Positions 8,848-17,390 of a stretch of 64,000 nt of DNA are shown here, piece by piece (positions within the stretch are counted from its first letter, which is position 1; each line of letters begins with the position of its first letter). Origin of the DNA: Poriferisodalis sp026713105 (GTDB lineage: Bacteria > Actinomycetota > Acidimicrobiia > Acidimicrobiales > Poriferisodalaceae); the NCBI GenBank assembly GCA_965115995.1, contig OZ220472.1:1736001-1800000 (forward strand), in the 5' to 3' direction. The position numbers and the translations under genes were made by a program. The notes below the pieces were generated by a model. That model ran no database searches. It saw only the letters and a program-made list of their open reading frames with translations, and was not told the origin of the DNA.

Positions 8848-9698
8848 GCGCAACCGAGACAGCCCCCGCGCCAGCCTTCGAAGAAGTCGTCGTCACGACT
8901 CGGCGCTCGGTGACTGCGCCGGTTCGCCTCTACGAGCCGGCGGGTGGGATGTCATCAGACACGGCAACGGTGCTGGCGCTGCACGGCGCGGGCGGCTGGC
9001 TGCCGGGCGAGCCCGTGCTCGACGGCCTGGTCGAAGCCGGGCTGCGGGTGGTGGCACCGGTGTGGCCCGCGTGGAGCGAGCACGGTGACGAGGACCGCCT
9101 CTCAGACATGGCTGATTTTGCGCTGCACGGTTGGGATGTGGCCACCGAGATGGGCCTGCTGGAGGGCGACGGCGAGCTGCACCTGATGGGCCATTCAATG
9201 GGCGGCATGATCGCGGCAGAGATGGCCGCGCTGGCTCCTCAGTCGGTCGACCGTATGGCGTTGCTGGGCCCCGCCGGGATGTGGCTGGGCGATCACCCGA
9301 TCCCCGACATCTTCGCGATGCTCCCCTACCAGCTCGCCGAAGTGCTCTTCGCCGATCCCAATGTGGGCGAAGAAGTACTGACCGGCGGTGCCGACTTCTC
9401 CGACAATGAGACGCTGACGCGGTTCATGGTGGCCCGGGCACGCCAGCAGGGCATGGCCGGCAAGATCCTGTTCCCCATCCCCAACCGCAGGTTCTCCGAG
9501 CGGGCGTACCGGGTGACGGTGCCCACGCTGCTGGTGTGGGGGCGCCAAGATCGGCTGATCCCGCCGGCCTACGCCGACGCGTGGCAAGCGGCTTTGCCCG
9601 ACGCCAGAATCGAATTGGTGGAAGGCGCCGGGCACATGCTGCCCTACGAGCAGCCTGCAGCCGTTGTGGCGGCCGTCACGGCCCATCTGCAGGGTTGA
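8844..9698 (+). CDS. Alpha/beta hydrolase
   Basis: A 284-residue alpha/beta-hydrolase fold protein starting at GTG 8844, which overlaps the upstream oxidoreductase stop as GTGA. The LALHGAGG oxyanion-hole segment is at about 44-51, the nucleophile elbow GHSMGG puts Ser at 118, the acid is the Asp of GRQDRLIPP, and the base is the His in EGAGHMLPYE near the C-terminus. All triad elements are present, so it should be active as an esterase or C-C hydrolase. The substrate is probably the product of the coupled luciferase-like enzyme. Confidence 0.87.
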   Translation: MSATETAPAPAFEEVVVTTRRSVTAPVRLYEPAGGMSSDTATVLALHGAGGWLPGEPVLDGLVEAGLRVVAPVWPAWSEHGDEDRLSDMADFALHGWDVATEMGLLEGDGELHLMGHSMGGMIAAEMAALAPQSVDRMALLGPAGMWLGDHPIPDIFAMLPYQLAEVLFADPNVGEEVLTGGADFSDNETLTRFMVARARQQGMAGKILFPIPNRRFSERAYRVTVPTLLVWGRQDRLIPPAYADAWQAALPDARIELVEGAGHMLPYEQPAAVVAAVTAHLQG

Positions 9699-10662
9699 CG
9701 GCCGCTGCCAGGAAGGCATCAGCGTCGGCGAGCGCTTCGTCGGCCTCGGGCAGCGCGTGGTACTGCCAGGTGTGCCACATGCCTTCCCAGAGATCGAGAG
9801 TCACGTCAACACCGGCTGCCCCGGCCCGGCGCCGGAATTCGCGGGCCTGGGCTGCGAGCGGCTCACCGGCCGCCGCTTGGACGAGCACGGGCGGCAGGCC
9901 GCTGAGCTCGGCCCGCAGCGGCGACAGGCGAGGGTCGGCTGGATCGGCGTCGCCGACGTAATGATCAATGAGCCGGCGTCCCTCGTCATCGGCAAGCGGG
10001 TTGCCAGGCACGGACACGTGGTCAAGCAAAGGGCTGAACAGCGCGACCGCTGCGGGCCGCAGGTTGGCAGCGGTCATTGTCACCGCAGCGCTGAGCGCGA
10101 GCGCTCCCCCCGATGAATCCCCGGCGAGCGCAACCGGTGTCCCGCCAGCGCTGAGTGCCTGGTACACCGCCAGCACGTCGTCGAGCGCGGCGGGGAACGG
10201 GTGCTGGGGCGGCTGGCGGTAGTCCACCGAAACCACCGGCAGAGTCTGGGCCAAGCGGGCAGTGATCGGGATGGCGACGGCTGCGCTGCCAAGCACATAG
10301 CCGCCGCCGTGGGCATAGACGACCGTGGGTGTCCCTTTTGATACTGACGGCCCAGCAGCCACTGCCGGTCCGGCGGTGTTCGGCGACCCGTCGGCCGTCG
10401 TCGGCCCGGCAACGAGACAGGCGACGCCGCCGACCATCTCCTGCTTATGCGGCACTTCTGGGTTGTCGTCTTCGCCCCACAGCGCATTGGTCTCCGCTCG
10501 CCAGCGCGCCACCGCAGCACGGTCCGAGAAGTCGGGCATCTGGATCGGCACCGACGGTTTACGCCGGGCCTTGTAAGCGATGGCTTCGGGAGACAACTGG
10601 TGCCGCCGAAGGAACGGCGCCGCTTCCCGGTCGGTGCTCACGATGGCCACGCCGCGGCGCAT
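9676..10662 (-). CDS. Alpha/beta hydrolase, hormone-sensitive-lipase-type esterase
   Basis: A 328-residue esterase of the HSL family. HGGGY at residues 118-122 is the oxyanion motif and GDSSGG at 181-186 carries the nucleophile Ser183. The usual acid position reads AAGEPLAAQ, so a Glu seems to replace the canonical Asp; the His lies in GMWHTWQYH. It hydrolyses short-chain acyl esters by family analogy. An Ala/Gly-rich insert at about 86-112 is unusual. Its 3' end overlaps the convergent alpha/beta hydrolase by 23 bp. A GTG seven codons downstream is an alternative start. Confidence 0.83.
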   Translation of the reverse strand: MRRGVAIVSTDREAAPFLRRHQLSPEAIAYKARRKPSVPIQMPDFSDRAAVARWRAETNALWGEDDNPEVPHKQEMVGGVACLVAGPTTADGSPNTAGPAVAAGPSVSKGTPTVVYAHGGGYVLGSAAVAIPITARLAQTLPVVSVDYRQPPQHPFPAALDDVLAVYQALSAGGTPVALAGDSSGGALALSAAVTMTAANLRPAAVALFSPLLDHVSVPGNPLADDEGRRLIDHYVGDADPADPRLSPLRAELSGLPPVLVQAAAGEPLAAQAREFRRRAGAAGVDVTLDLWEGMWHTWQYHALPEADEALADADAFLAAAVNPADGP

Positions 10663-10689
10663 GCGCAGCGGCAGTGCGGCAACGTGGGC

Positions 10690-12960
10690 CTAGATCTCGT
10701 ACTCATGGGCCGTGACCGAGGCCACTGCTTGCGGGCTGTAGGCCATCGGGATCAACTCGCAGTCGAGCCATGCTTGGCGCTGGTCGAGGTCGTGGCCGCT
10801 GCCGCGCACGCCCGACACCCCGTGGGGAACCACCCAACCCGAGTTGTCCCAGTCGCCGAGATCGAATGCGTAGCGGGCAACTGAGCCGTGGATGGCCCGC
10901 TCGCCCGTCTCGGGTGCGGTGCCGCCCTGGCGGACGGTGTCGCCGTCGCCGGCGCAGCCGTCGACGGGCGGATGCAGGTCTCGTGCAGCAGCAAGCGCTG
11001 AAGCGAGCGGATGCGGGGAGGCCATGCGGTGCACTCTCCCCCACGTCCATTCCTGCGGGTCACCGCCGAGCCGCTGGGTCAGCTCGGCCGCGGTCTCGTC
11101 CACGCAGGCGCTCGCGGCCATGCGCCGTGCGATGGGGTTGTCGAGCCCGGGCACCGCGTCGAGGTTGCGCTCGCAGAGCATCCGTGTCGCGGCGCCCGCC
11201 GCCATGCGGCTGGCCTCGGCGGCGGGAGGCCAGCCTGCAGCGCCGAGCTGAGCGCCGGCAATGCCGAGCCGCTCGACGATCGCTTCGATGAGGCGCCGCT
11301 TGACGACCGCGTAGATGGTCGCTGGGGCCGAATCGGCGGTCATGGCCTGGTCCCAGTCGGCGAGCATGTCGAGCAGCGTGTGCGACAGCTCATGGCCGCA
11401 CTCGACTGCGTACTCCAGGATCAGGCCGAGCACTTTGGGGGCCACGAGCGAGGTCACGTCGGCGTGGATGGCGCTCATGTCCGCGACGGTTGCGTCGCTC
11501 ATGGGCGCCAGCAGTTCGCAGATGCGGTCATGGCGGCTTGGGCCGGCGAAGTCCAGCGAGATGAACGGGCCGCCATCGGCCGTGCGGTTGTTGGCGGTCA
11601 CCAGGTAGCCCCTCGCAGGATCGCTCCATTGGGGCAGTTCCTCGAAGGGCACTGGCGCCAAACCGTCCCAGGCGAACTCGTCGGTGCCGGGTACGGGGGT
11701 CCATCGGCTCGCTGGAGATCGCTCGATGACGCGGCCCCGGATCTTGAACGCGATTGCGCCGGAGTGATCAGCCGCCAGCAGGTTGTTGACGGGCAGCACC
11801 CACGGCCGGACTGCCTCAATCAGCTCCGACGTCGAACGGGACACCAGCATCGGCCAGATCGCGTCGAGCGTCGTGTCGGCACCGAACATGCCGGTCCACT
11901 GCATCGATAGCGCTAACCCGTCGGCGGGATCGCCGAGCACCACCGGACCTCGGGGCGTCGCCCCGCACAGCACCTCAACCGTGCCCTCACCACGGATCTC
12001 GAGTTTCTCGGTTCGCCACGGCTCCCCCAGCGCGGAACCCTCCTCGAATCGCTCCACGAACACGTCGGTGTCGTCGCACATGCCATGGGTGATGCCCCAG
12101 GCGACCTCCGCGTTGTGGCCGAAATGCGGGAAACCCGGCACGCCGGGGAAGCCCATGCCGATTGCATCGAATTCGTCGCAGCGCAGGTGGCACTGGTGAT
12201 ACACGTTCGGGAATTCGATGCCTCGGTGCGGATCGCCGGCGAGCAGCGGCTTGCCGCTCGCAGTGCGCCCGCCGCTGAGCGCCCATGAGTTAGATGCACC
12301 GTCGGAGTCCATAGCCGCCGCCAAGGCCGCCATGTCCGCTGCGCTTGCGTCGAGCACGCTCGCGGCGTCGGCGAGCAGATCGGGGCGGGGAGCATCGCCC
12401 GGCACCATCGCAGCGTCGGCTTCGATGTCGCCGACGGTGGCCATCACAGCATCAGGGCCAGCCTGGGCCATGATGCGCCCGCGCCACAGCTTGCGCGTGA
12501 GCGTGCCCATGAAAATGTGGCGCAGCTTGTAGACCGCCACGCAGTGCCACGGCTCCCACGGTTCGGGCGGTGCCGGATGGTGCTCGAACTCGGGCGGCAG
12601 CGCTTCGGCGTGGTCGGCCAGCCAACGGTTCACGCCCCTGGCGTAGGCCTCGCACATCGCCCGGGTGCGGGTCTCAAGCGCTTCGTAGTCGGTCTGGGAG
12701 ATCGCAGCGAGTCCGAGCCGGCGGAAGAAGGCATCCTCGCGAGCTCCGGCCATGCCGACGACCTCGGACCAGCGTCCCATCGCCCGGCGTCGGTCCCACT
12801 CCATCTGCCAGATCCGGTCATCGGCCGCCACCCAGCCCTGCGCTGCGAATGCCGCCTCGACCGTCTGGGCCTCGACGTGGGCGATCCCCCACTGATCCCT
12901 CCGGACGGTCGCGCCGAGAGCGCCCTCAGCGCCGCCTTGTGAATCACTGCCGTGAGTCAT
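10690..12960 (-). CDS. Penicillin acylase family N-terminal-nucleophile amidase
   Basis: A 756-residue precursor of the penicillin amidase (S45) family, which self-cleaves into alpha and beta subunits and hydrolyses amides such as beta-lactams, acyl-homoserine lactones or acyl-amino acids. The alpha region has WGIAHVEA and QGWVAADDRIWQME (about 24-54). The nucleophile sits in GASNSW, with Ser at about 223, followed by LLAGDPHRG and GITHGMCDDTDVF. The start is the ATG at 12960: residues further upstream in frame are not family-like. No signal peptide is visible, which is unusual since many members are exported. The physiological substrate is unknown. Confidence 0.85.
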   Translation of the reverse strand: MTHGSDSQGGAEGALGATVRRDQWGIAHVEAQTVEAAFAAQGWVAADDRIWQMEWDRRRAMGRWSEVVGMAGAREDAFFRRLGLAAISQTDYEALETRTRAMCEAYARGVNRWLADHAEALPPEFEHHPAPPEPWEPWHCVAVYKLRHIFMGTLTRKLWRGRIMAQAGPDAVMATVGDIEADAAMVPGDAPRPDLLADAASVLDASAADMAALAAAMDSDGASNSWALSGGRTASGKPLLAGDPHRGIEFPNVYHQCHLRCDEFDAIGMGFPGVPGFPHFGHNAEVAWGITHGMCDDTDVFVERFEEGSALGEPWRTEKLEIRGEGTVEVLCGATPRGPVVLGDPADGLALSMQWTGMFGADTTLDAIWPMLVSRSTSELIEAVRPWVLPVNNLLAADHSGAIAFKIRGRVIERSPASRWTPVPGTDEFAWDGLAPVPFEELPQWSDPARGYLVTANNRTADGGPFISLDFAGPSRHDRICELLAPMSDATVADMSAIHADVTSLVAPKVLGLILEYAVECGHELSHTLLDMLADWDQAMTADSAPATIYAVVKRRLIEAIVERLGIAGAQLGAAGWPPAAEASRMAAGAATRMLCERNLDAVPGLDNPIARRMAASACVDETAAELTQRLGGDPQEWTWGRVHRMASPHPLASALAAARDLHPPVDGCAGDGDTVRQGGTAPETGERAIHGSVARYAFDLGDWDNSGWVVPHGVSGVRGSGHDLDQRQAWLDCELIPMAYSPQAVASVTAHEYEI

Positions 12961-13063
12961 GGCGGCCACGCTAGAACGCCGGGCTGTAATCGACAGCGTG
13001 TTCGCCGCCGCCCCAGAACTGCCACAACCACGCCAACGCGACCCAGCAGCGTGATCGCTGCCT

Positions 13064-13990
13064 CTACAGAGCTGCTGCGAGCGCGGTCTCCAAGTCGGGA
13101 TCGGCGAATTCGAACCCGTCGTCAGTGAGAGCGTCGGGAAGCACTCGGGTGGAATCCAGCAGCAGCGCCTGGCCCATCTCGCCCAGTGCGGCACGGATGG
13201 CGAACTGCGGCGCCGGCATGAACGACGGGCGTCGCAGCGCGGTGCTCAGTGCCCGCTGGAAGTCGCGCTGGCGAGCGGGGTTCGGAGCCGTCAGGTTGAA
13301 CGCCCCATCCACATCGCTGTCGATGAGATGGCGGATGGCCCGCACTTCGTCGTTGAGGCTGATCCAACTCCACCACTGCCGGCCGTCGCCGAGCGGACCA
13401 CCGGCGCCGAGCCGCGTGATCTTCGCCATCCGCTCGATGGCCTCGGCCCCAGGCCCGACTACCAGGCCGGTGCGGATGCGCACGAGACGCACACCAGCGT
13501 CGGGAATCGGCACCGCAGCCCGTTCCCATTGCTTGCACACCTCGGCCAGAAAGCCATCGCCGGGCAGCGACCATTCGGTCAGTTCCTCTTCGCCCCGATT
13601 GCCGTAGAAGCCGACGGCCGAGCCGCTGACGAACACCGACGGCTTGGCGTCGAGCGACCGGACGGTGTCGGCCAGCAGCTTGGTCGACTCAACACGGCTC
13701 GACATGATCGCTGCCTTCTTGCGAGCCGACCAGCGGCCGCCGATGCTCTCCCCCGCCAGGTGAACAACGGCGTCGAGCCCCTCAAGCGCGGCAGCGTCGA
13801 TAGTCCCGGCGGCCACGTCCCATACCGCCGTCTGCTCAATGGACTGACTGGAGCCGCTCGGCGCTGCAGCAGGTTCGCGTGAACGCGAGATGCCAACAAT
13901 CTCGTGGCCGTCCGTGCGCAAGTTCGCTGCGAGTGCTTTGCCGATCAGTCCACGAAACCCTGTGATCGCGATGCGCATGACACTCATCAT
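13064..13990 (-). CDS. TIGR01777-type NAD(P)-dependent epimerase/oxidoreductase
   Basis: A 308-residue extended short-chain dehydrogenase. The Rossmann motif GFRGLIG lies at about 11-17 of the ATG-13990 reading. HLAGESIGGRWSARKK and the catalytic region SGSAVGFYGNRG (Tyr) are both characteristic of the TIGR01777/YfcH group. The C-terminal block contains GALGEMGQALLLDSTRVLP-like residues. The function of this group is poorly defined; some members act in cell-division or sugar-nucleotide contexts. A GAGG stretch 7 nt upstream supports the ATG at 13990; ATGs at 13987 and 13978 are alternatives. Confidence 0.85.
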   Translation of the reverse strand: MMSVMRIAITGFRGLIGKALAANLRTDGHEIVGISRSREPAAAPSGSSQSIEQTAVWDVAAGTIDAAALEGLDAVVHLAGESIGGRWSARKKAAIMSSRVESTKLLADTVRSLDAKPSVFVSGSAVGFYGNRGEEELTEWSLPGDGFLAEVCKQWERAAVPIPDAGVRLVRIRTGLVVGPGAEAIERMAKITRLGAGGPLGDGRQWWSWISLNDEVRAIRHLIDSDVDGAFNLTAPNPARQRDFQRALSTALRRPSFMPAPQFAIRAALGEMGQALLLDSTRVLPDALTDDGFEFADPDLETALAAAL

Positions 13991-14048
13991 GTCGCGCCTC
14001 GCGACCCTTGGAAGATCGCAGAAGGCGGCTTGGCGCCCCCAAGCCGGC

Positions 14049-14831
14049 TCAGCGACCCGTGAAGTTCCCAGGCCGGCGCTCGGACACCGCCTTCATGCCT
14101 TCGCGGGCGTCCTCGGTGCCCGACAGGCGCAGTTGTTCTGCCGCCTCGCGCTGGGTGACCTCGCGCACCTTGTCGCCCAATCCCAATCGAAGAGTGGCTT
14201 TGATGGCTCGCACGGCCAGCGGTGCGTTGGTGGCGATCTCTCGGGCGACCTCGATGGCGCGGTCACGCACCTGATCTGCGGGTACGCACTCGTCAGCCAG
14301 ACCCAACCCGACCGCCTCGTCGCCCTTGTAGCGCTTGGCTCCCAGCAGCACCTTCGCAGCGCGCTCAGGCCCCAGTAGAAGCGGCATCGTGACGCTCATG
14401 CCGAAGCCCTGATGGATCCCCAGCGAGGCGAAGTTCGCACAGAAACGGGCCTCGGGGCAGGTGATGCGGATGTCGGGCACCATCGCGAGGCCCAGCCCGC
14501 CGCCGATGGCCGGGCCGTGAATCGCACCCACGATCGGCAGCGTCACGTCGAACAGCCGCCCCGAGCCCTGATACAGCTGCAGTGTTGCGCTGCCGCCGAC
14601 TTTCTCCTCGGCGCCGCCGCCCACACCTTCGCCTCCCAGGTCGGCACCGGCACAAAATGAGCGGCCCTCGGCTGCCAGCACGGCACAGCCGATGCTCATG
14701 TCTTCTTCCAAGGAGACCATGGCATCGGCGATGTCGTGCACCTGGCGGTAGCTCAGGAAGTTGTGCGGCGGGCGATCCATGATCACCAGCCCGACACGCC
14801 CGTCCCGCTCGATTCTCAGTCCATCTGCCAT
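14049..14831 (-). CDS. Enoyl-CoA hydratase/isomerase family protein
   Basis: A 260-residue crotonase-fold protein of complete length. It starts GLVIMDRPPHNFLSY, then has EGRSFCAGADLGGEG for CoA binding and the oxyanion hole, and VGAIHGPAIGGGLGLAM with the glycine-rich loop. The C-terminus ALAVRAIK-like helix and REGMKAVSERRPGNF are family-typical. The usual catalytic Glu pair is not obvious in this reading, so the exact reaction (hydration, isomerisation or another) cannot be fixed. The ATG at 14831 has GGGAGAC upstream; the ATG at 14846 is an alternative. It is divergent from the DUF169 gene. Confidence 0.87.
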   Translation of the reverse strand: MADGLRIERDGRVGLVIMDRPPHNFLSYRQVHDIADAMVSLEEDMSIGCAVLAAEGRSFCAGADLGGEGVGGGAEEKVGGSATLQLYQGSGRLFDVTLPIVGAIHGPAIGGGLGLAMVPDIRITCPEARFCANFASLGIHQGFGMSVTMPLLLGPERAAKVLLGAKRYKGDEAVGLGLADECVPADQVRDRAIEVAREIATNAPLAVRAIKATLRLGLGDKVREVTQREAAEQLRLSGTEDAREGMKAVSERRPGNFTGR

Positions 14832-14966
14832 TGCCCCGTCTCCCATCGCTCGGTCAGCGCTCGTTCGGCGGCTCACGCTAGTGGTCGCCGAACTAGCGTG
14901 ACCCTGCGACGACGGCGGGCCTGTGAATCCGGGAACGACAGGGCAGCCGGACGAGAGGGAGAAGCC

Positions 14967-15773
14967 GTGACCCAGACCGATGCAACGACTGAGACCGCAG
15001 CGCACGTGCGAACCGCGTCGATCGATTGGGACGAACTGCTGGGCAGACTGCAGGCCGTCCTTCGCCTGCGCACGACGCCAATCGGCATGAAGCTCTTCGA
15101 GACCGTCGAGGACATGAACACGGTGCCGCGGGTGCGCCGCCCCAACGCCATCCACACCACCGATCAGATCGTGGGCATGGCCTCTCGCCTCAACTGGACC
15201 GTCGGCATCACCATGGACGACCTCGTCGGCGCCCAATGCGGCGCCGTGATCGGGCTGCATCCCCAGGACGACAAGTGGCTGTCGGGCGACCGGATGGCCG
15301 GGGTGTGGTACGAGACGCTGGATGACGCCTCCGCGCACCAGCACGCCATGGACTTCGTGCCCTACGGCACCTATGAGGCGATGGTCGTGTCGCCGCTGTC
15401 GTCGAAGCGGCTCGACCCGCCCGATGTCTGCATGATCTATGCCACCCCGGCGCAGATGATCATCTTCATCAACGGCCTGCAGTGGCGGGAGTACAAGAAG
15501 CTGGAGTGGGGCTGCGTGGGCGAGTCGGCCTGCGCTGACTCGTGGGGCCGGGCGTTGCGCACCGGCGAGCCCAGCGTGTCGCTCCCCTGCTTCGCCGAAC
15601 GGCGCTACGGCGGCGTGATGGAAGACGAGCTGCTGGTTGCGCTCACGCCTGAGGACCTGGTTGTCGCCGTGGAGGGCATGGAGGCGCTGGCACGCAATGG
15701 CCTGCGCTACCCAATCCCGACCTACGGCATCCAGACCGATGCCCGGGCCGGCCTGGGCGCCAGCTACGACTGA
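14967..15773 (+). CDS. DUF169 family protein
   Basis: A 268-residue member of the DUF169 (COG2043) family of unknown function. Recognisable parts are LRLRTTPIGMKLFE (about 31-44), a central VSPLSSKRLDPPDVCMIYATPAQMI-type block, and a late segment with WGCVGESACAD, LPCFAERRYGG and EDELLVALTP. Cysteines in the CxxxxxC-like late block are conserved in the family and might bind a metal, but this is untested. A GAGAGGGAGAA Shine-Dalgarno precedes the GTG start. It is followed 55 bp later by a VOC-family gene on the same strand. Confidence 0.8.
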   Translation: MTQTDATTETAAHVRTASIDWDELLGRLQAVLRLRTTPIGMKLFETVEDMNTVPRVRRPNAIHTTDQIVGMASRLNWTVGITMDDLVGAQCGAVIGLHPQDDKWLSGDRMAGVWYETLDDASAHQHAMDFVPYGTYEAMVVSPLSSKRLDPPDVCMIYATPAQMIIFINGLQWREYKKLEWGCVGESACADSWGRALRTGEPSVSLPCFAERRYGGVMEDELLVALTPEDLVVAVEGMEALARNGLRYPIPTYGIQTDARAGLGASYD

Positions 15774-15828
15774 GCCCGCCCATCAACCGCACAGATCAAG
15801 CGCAGAACCAACACAGACAGGGGACAAC

Positions 15829-16236
15829 GTGGCACTGCAACCCACCAAGGAAGGCTTCGACCTCGGCATCGTCACCAGCAACGGCGACGAGATGCTCGCG
15901 TTCTACCGCGACGTGCTCGGACTGGAGTTCGAGGCGACGCTGAATATGGAGCAGGTCGGCATCGCGCAAATGCACCGCCTGTGGGCCAACAAGAGCTTGC
16001 TCAAGCTCGTCGTGCCCGTCGCCGACGTGCCCACTGGCGCTACCGGCGGCATCACCGGTGCCACCGGGCTGCGCTATTTCACGTTCAACGTCGGCAACTT
16101 CGAAGAAGTGATGACCGCGTGCGAGGACGCCGGGGCCAACATCATCTGGCGCCGGCTCGAAGCGCGGCCCGGCGTTGTGGTGGGCATGGTCGAGGACCCT
16201 GACGGCAACTGGGTTGAATTCATCGACAACCCCTGA
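15829..16236 (+). CDS. VOC family (glyoxalase/dioxygenase fold) protein
   Basis: A 135-residue single vicinal-oxygen-chelate domain with two beta-alpha-beta-beta-beta modules: GIVTSNGDEMLAFYRDVLGLEF at the N-terminus (positions 13-34) and RYFTFNVGNFEEVM...VGMVEDPDGNWVEFIDN at the C-terminus. The terminal Glu of WVEF is the usual metal ligand of the second module. The first module lacks an obvious N-terminal His ligand, so metal binding is uncertain. Such proteins act in methylmalonyl-CoA epimerisation, ring cleavage or drug binding; none is favoured here. The start is GTG 15829, with AGGGGAC upstream. Confidence 0.82.
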   Translation: MALQPTKEGFDLGIVTSNGDEMLAFYRDVLGLEFEATLNMEQVGIAQMHRLWANKSLLKLVVPVADVPTGATGGITGATGLRYFTFNVGNFEEVMTACEDAGANIIWRRLEARPGVVVGMVEDPDGNWVEFIDNP

Positions 16237-16275
16237 ACCTAGGATCGCGGCACGGCGGCTTGGGAGCGTTGAACT

Positions 16276-16701
16276 GTGCCGGAACCACAGCGCAAGACAG
16301 TCCACCACCTGCTCGCGGAGGCGCGCTCGGGATTGGAACGAATCGCACCAGTCGATCTGGCCGGCCTGATGGAGGCTGAACCCTCCCCCGAGGGCAGGCG
16401 ACTGCGCGTCATCGACGTAAGGCCACACGAAGATCGAGAACGGACCGGCATCATCGAGGGCTCCGAACACATCGGGCTCCTGGTGCTGCAGTGGCGCCTC
16501 GACCCCGACTCGGGCGCATCGCAGGGCACTGCCGCAGGCTTGGACGACCATGTGGTCGTCGTGTGCAACCAGGGCTACAGCTCGAGCCTTGCGGCAGGCC
16601 AGCTGCAGCAGATGGGCTTTGCTCGCGCTACCGACCTCGACGGCGGCGTCGAGGGCTGGATCGAAGCCGGGTTGCCCGTGGTGCCGCCGCCCCGCGCTTA
16701 G
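16276..16701 (+). CDS. Rhodanese-like domain protein
   Basis: A 141-residue single rhodanese domain. LRVIDVRPHEDRERTGIIEGSEHI (residues 43-66, pieces of) is the conserved N-terminal strand and loop, and the active-site loop is VVVCNQGYSSS with Cys97 as the sulfur-carrying residue. The C-terminal DLDGGVEGWIEAGLPV is typical. It transfers sulfane sulfur between thiol acceptors. The codon for the active Cys is an ordinary TGC, in contrast to the convergent DsbA-like gene, whose first active-site residue is TGA. The two 3' ends overlap by 4 bp. Confidence 0.87.
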   Translation: MPEPQRKTVHHLLAEARSGLERIAPVDLAGLMEAEPSPEGRRLRVIDVRPHEDRERTGIIEGSEHIGLLVLQWRLDPDSGASQGTAAGLDDHVVVVCNQGYSSSLAAGQLQQMGFARATDLDGGVEGWIEAGLPVVPPPRA

Positions 16702-17309
16702 CCCGTGGCAGGCGCGGGTCGCTCGCGCAACCGCCTGATGACGTCGGCCATGAAGTCATCGTCCTGCGCTCCTGGGATGACGAGCCGGCCGTCCAACAGC
16801 CAGCTAGGCGTCGCGCTGATCCCCCACTCATTGGCCCGGGCCATCGACGCCCGCAGCGCCGGCAGCAGCTCATCATTGGCCACGACGCGCCGCAGCACGT
16901 CGGGGTCAATGGCTACGTCGGACGCCAGCTCGACCAGTACTTCGGGGTCAGCGACGTCCAGCTCCTCTTCCCAGTAGGCCGCATACAGCCGATCGTGGTA
17001 GCGCTCAGAGGCGTCCGCGTCGGCGTGCTCGACTGCCAGCGCGGCCTGATGTGCCCTGGCACTGTTGCGCAGGCGCTTGGGCGTCACGAACCGGATCCCC
17101 TCGGCCTCGGCCAGCGCGGCCACTCGGTCGAAACTCATGCGGACTTCGACTCCCTCGACGGGCACTTCGGGGTGGATCTCATAGGCCAGCCAGGTGATGT
17201 CGAGATTGTGACGCTCTGCGAGAGGGGCCGCCCGGGCCCGTGCCAAGTGGCACCACGGTCACAGGTAGTCCGACCACACCAGCACGGACATCGCAGTCGG
17301 CGTCGACAT
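16698..17309 (-). CDS. FrnE/DsbA-like thiol oxidoreductase with in-frame TGA (predicted selenoprotein, U-P-W-C active site)
   Basis: Read from the ATG at 17309 the frame gives MSTPTAMSVLVWSDYL, then TGA at 17261-17259, then PWCHLARARAA and an open frame to 16698. Reading the TGA as selenocysteine gives a 203-residue DsbA-family (FrnE-type) protein. Residue 17 (U) replaces the first Cys of the family CPWC motif; Cys20 is an ordinary TGC. The rest matches the fold: an alpha-helical insertion with HADADASERYHDRLYAAYW, the cis-Pro loop WGISATPSWLLDGR, and a final GAQ. The initiation region has GGGGTGA about 6 nt upstream of the ATG. Without read-through the product would begin after the active site and be useless. 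A nonsense mutation or base error is the alternative, but see the ArsC case at 58 kb. Confidence 0.8.
17225..17239 (-). promoter_or_regulatory. Candidate bacterial SECIS hairpin after the TGA of the FrnE-like gene
   Basis: Starting 20 nt after the TGA on the coding strand, GGGCC pairs with GGCCC across a 5-nt loop CGGGC. The stem length, the G within the first two loop bases and the distance to the TGA fall in the range I recall for bacterial SECIS elements. A competing hairpin, GUGCC/GGCAC, lies just upstream. GC-rich sequence forms such stems easily, so this is weaker evidence than the arsC hairpin. Confidence 0.45.
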
Positions 17310-17390
17310 AGCGCTCACCCCGCCGAACATCCTCGCACATGGGCCTCGCGACCCGGCGGGGGCCGCCGGCGGGCCAGTAACTTGCCGCGC

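Noticed and set aside
8844..9698. MetX-like acetyltransferase for the alpha/beta hydrolases near metY or the luciferase gene
   Set aside because: Lengths and motifs fit general alpha/beta hydrolases; no MetX-specific features were seen.
12961..13194. N-terminal extension of the penicillin-acylase frame
   Set aside because: The extra residues are Arg/Pro/Ser-rich and show no signal peptide; the family pattern starts at the ATG at 12960.
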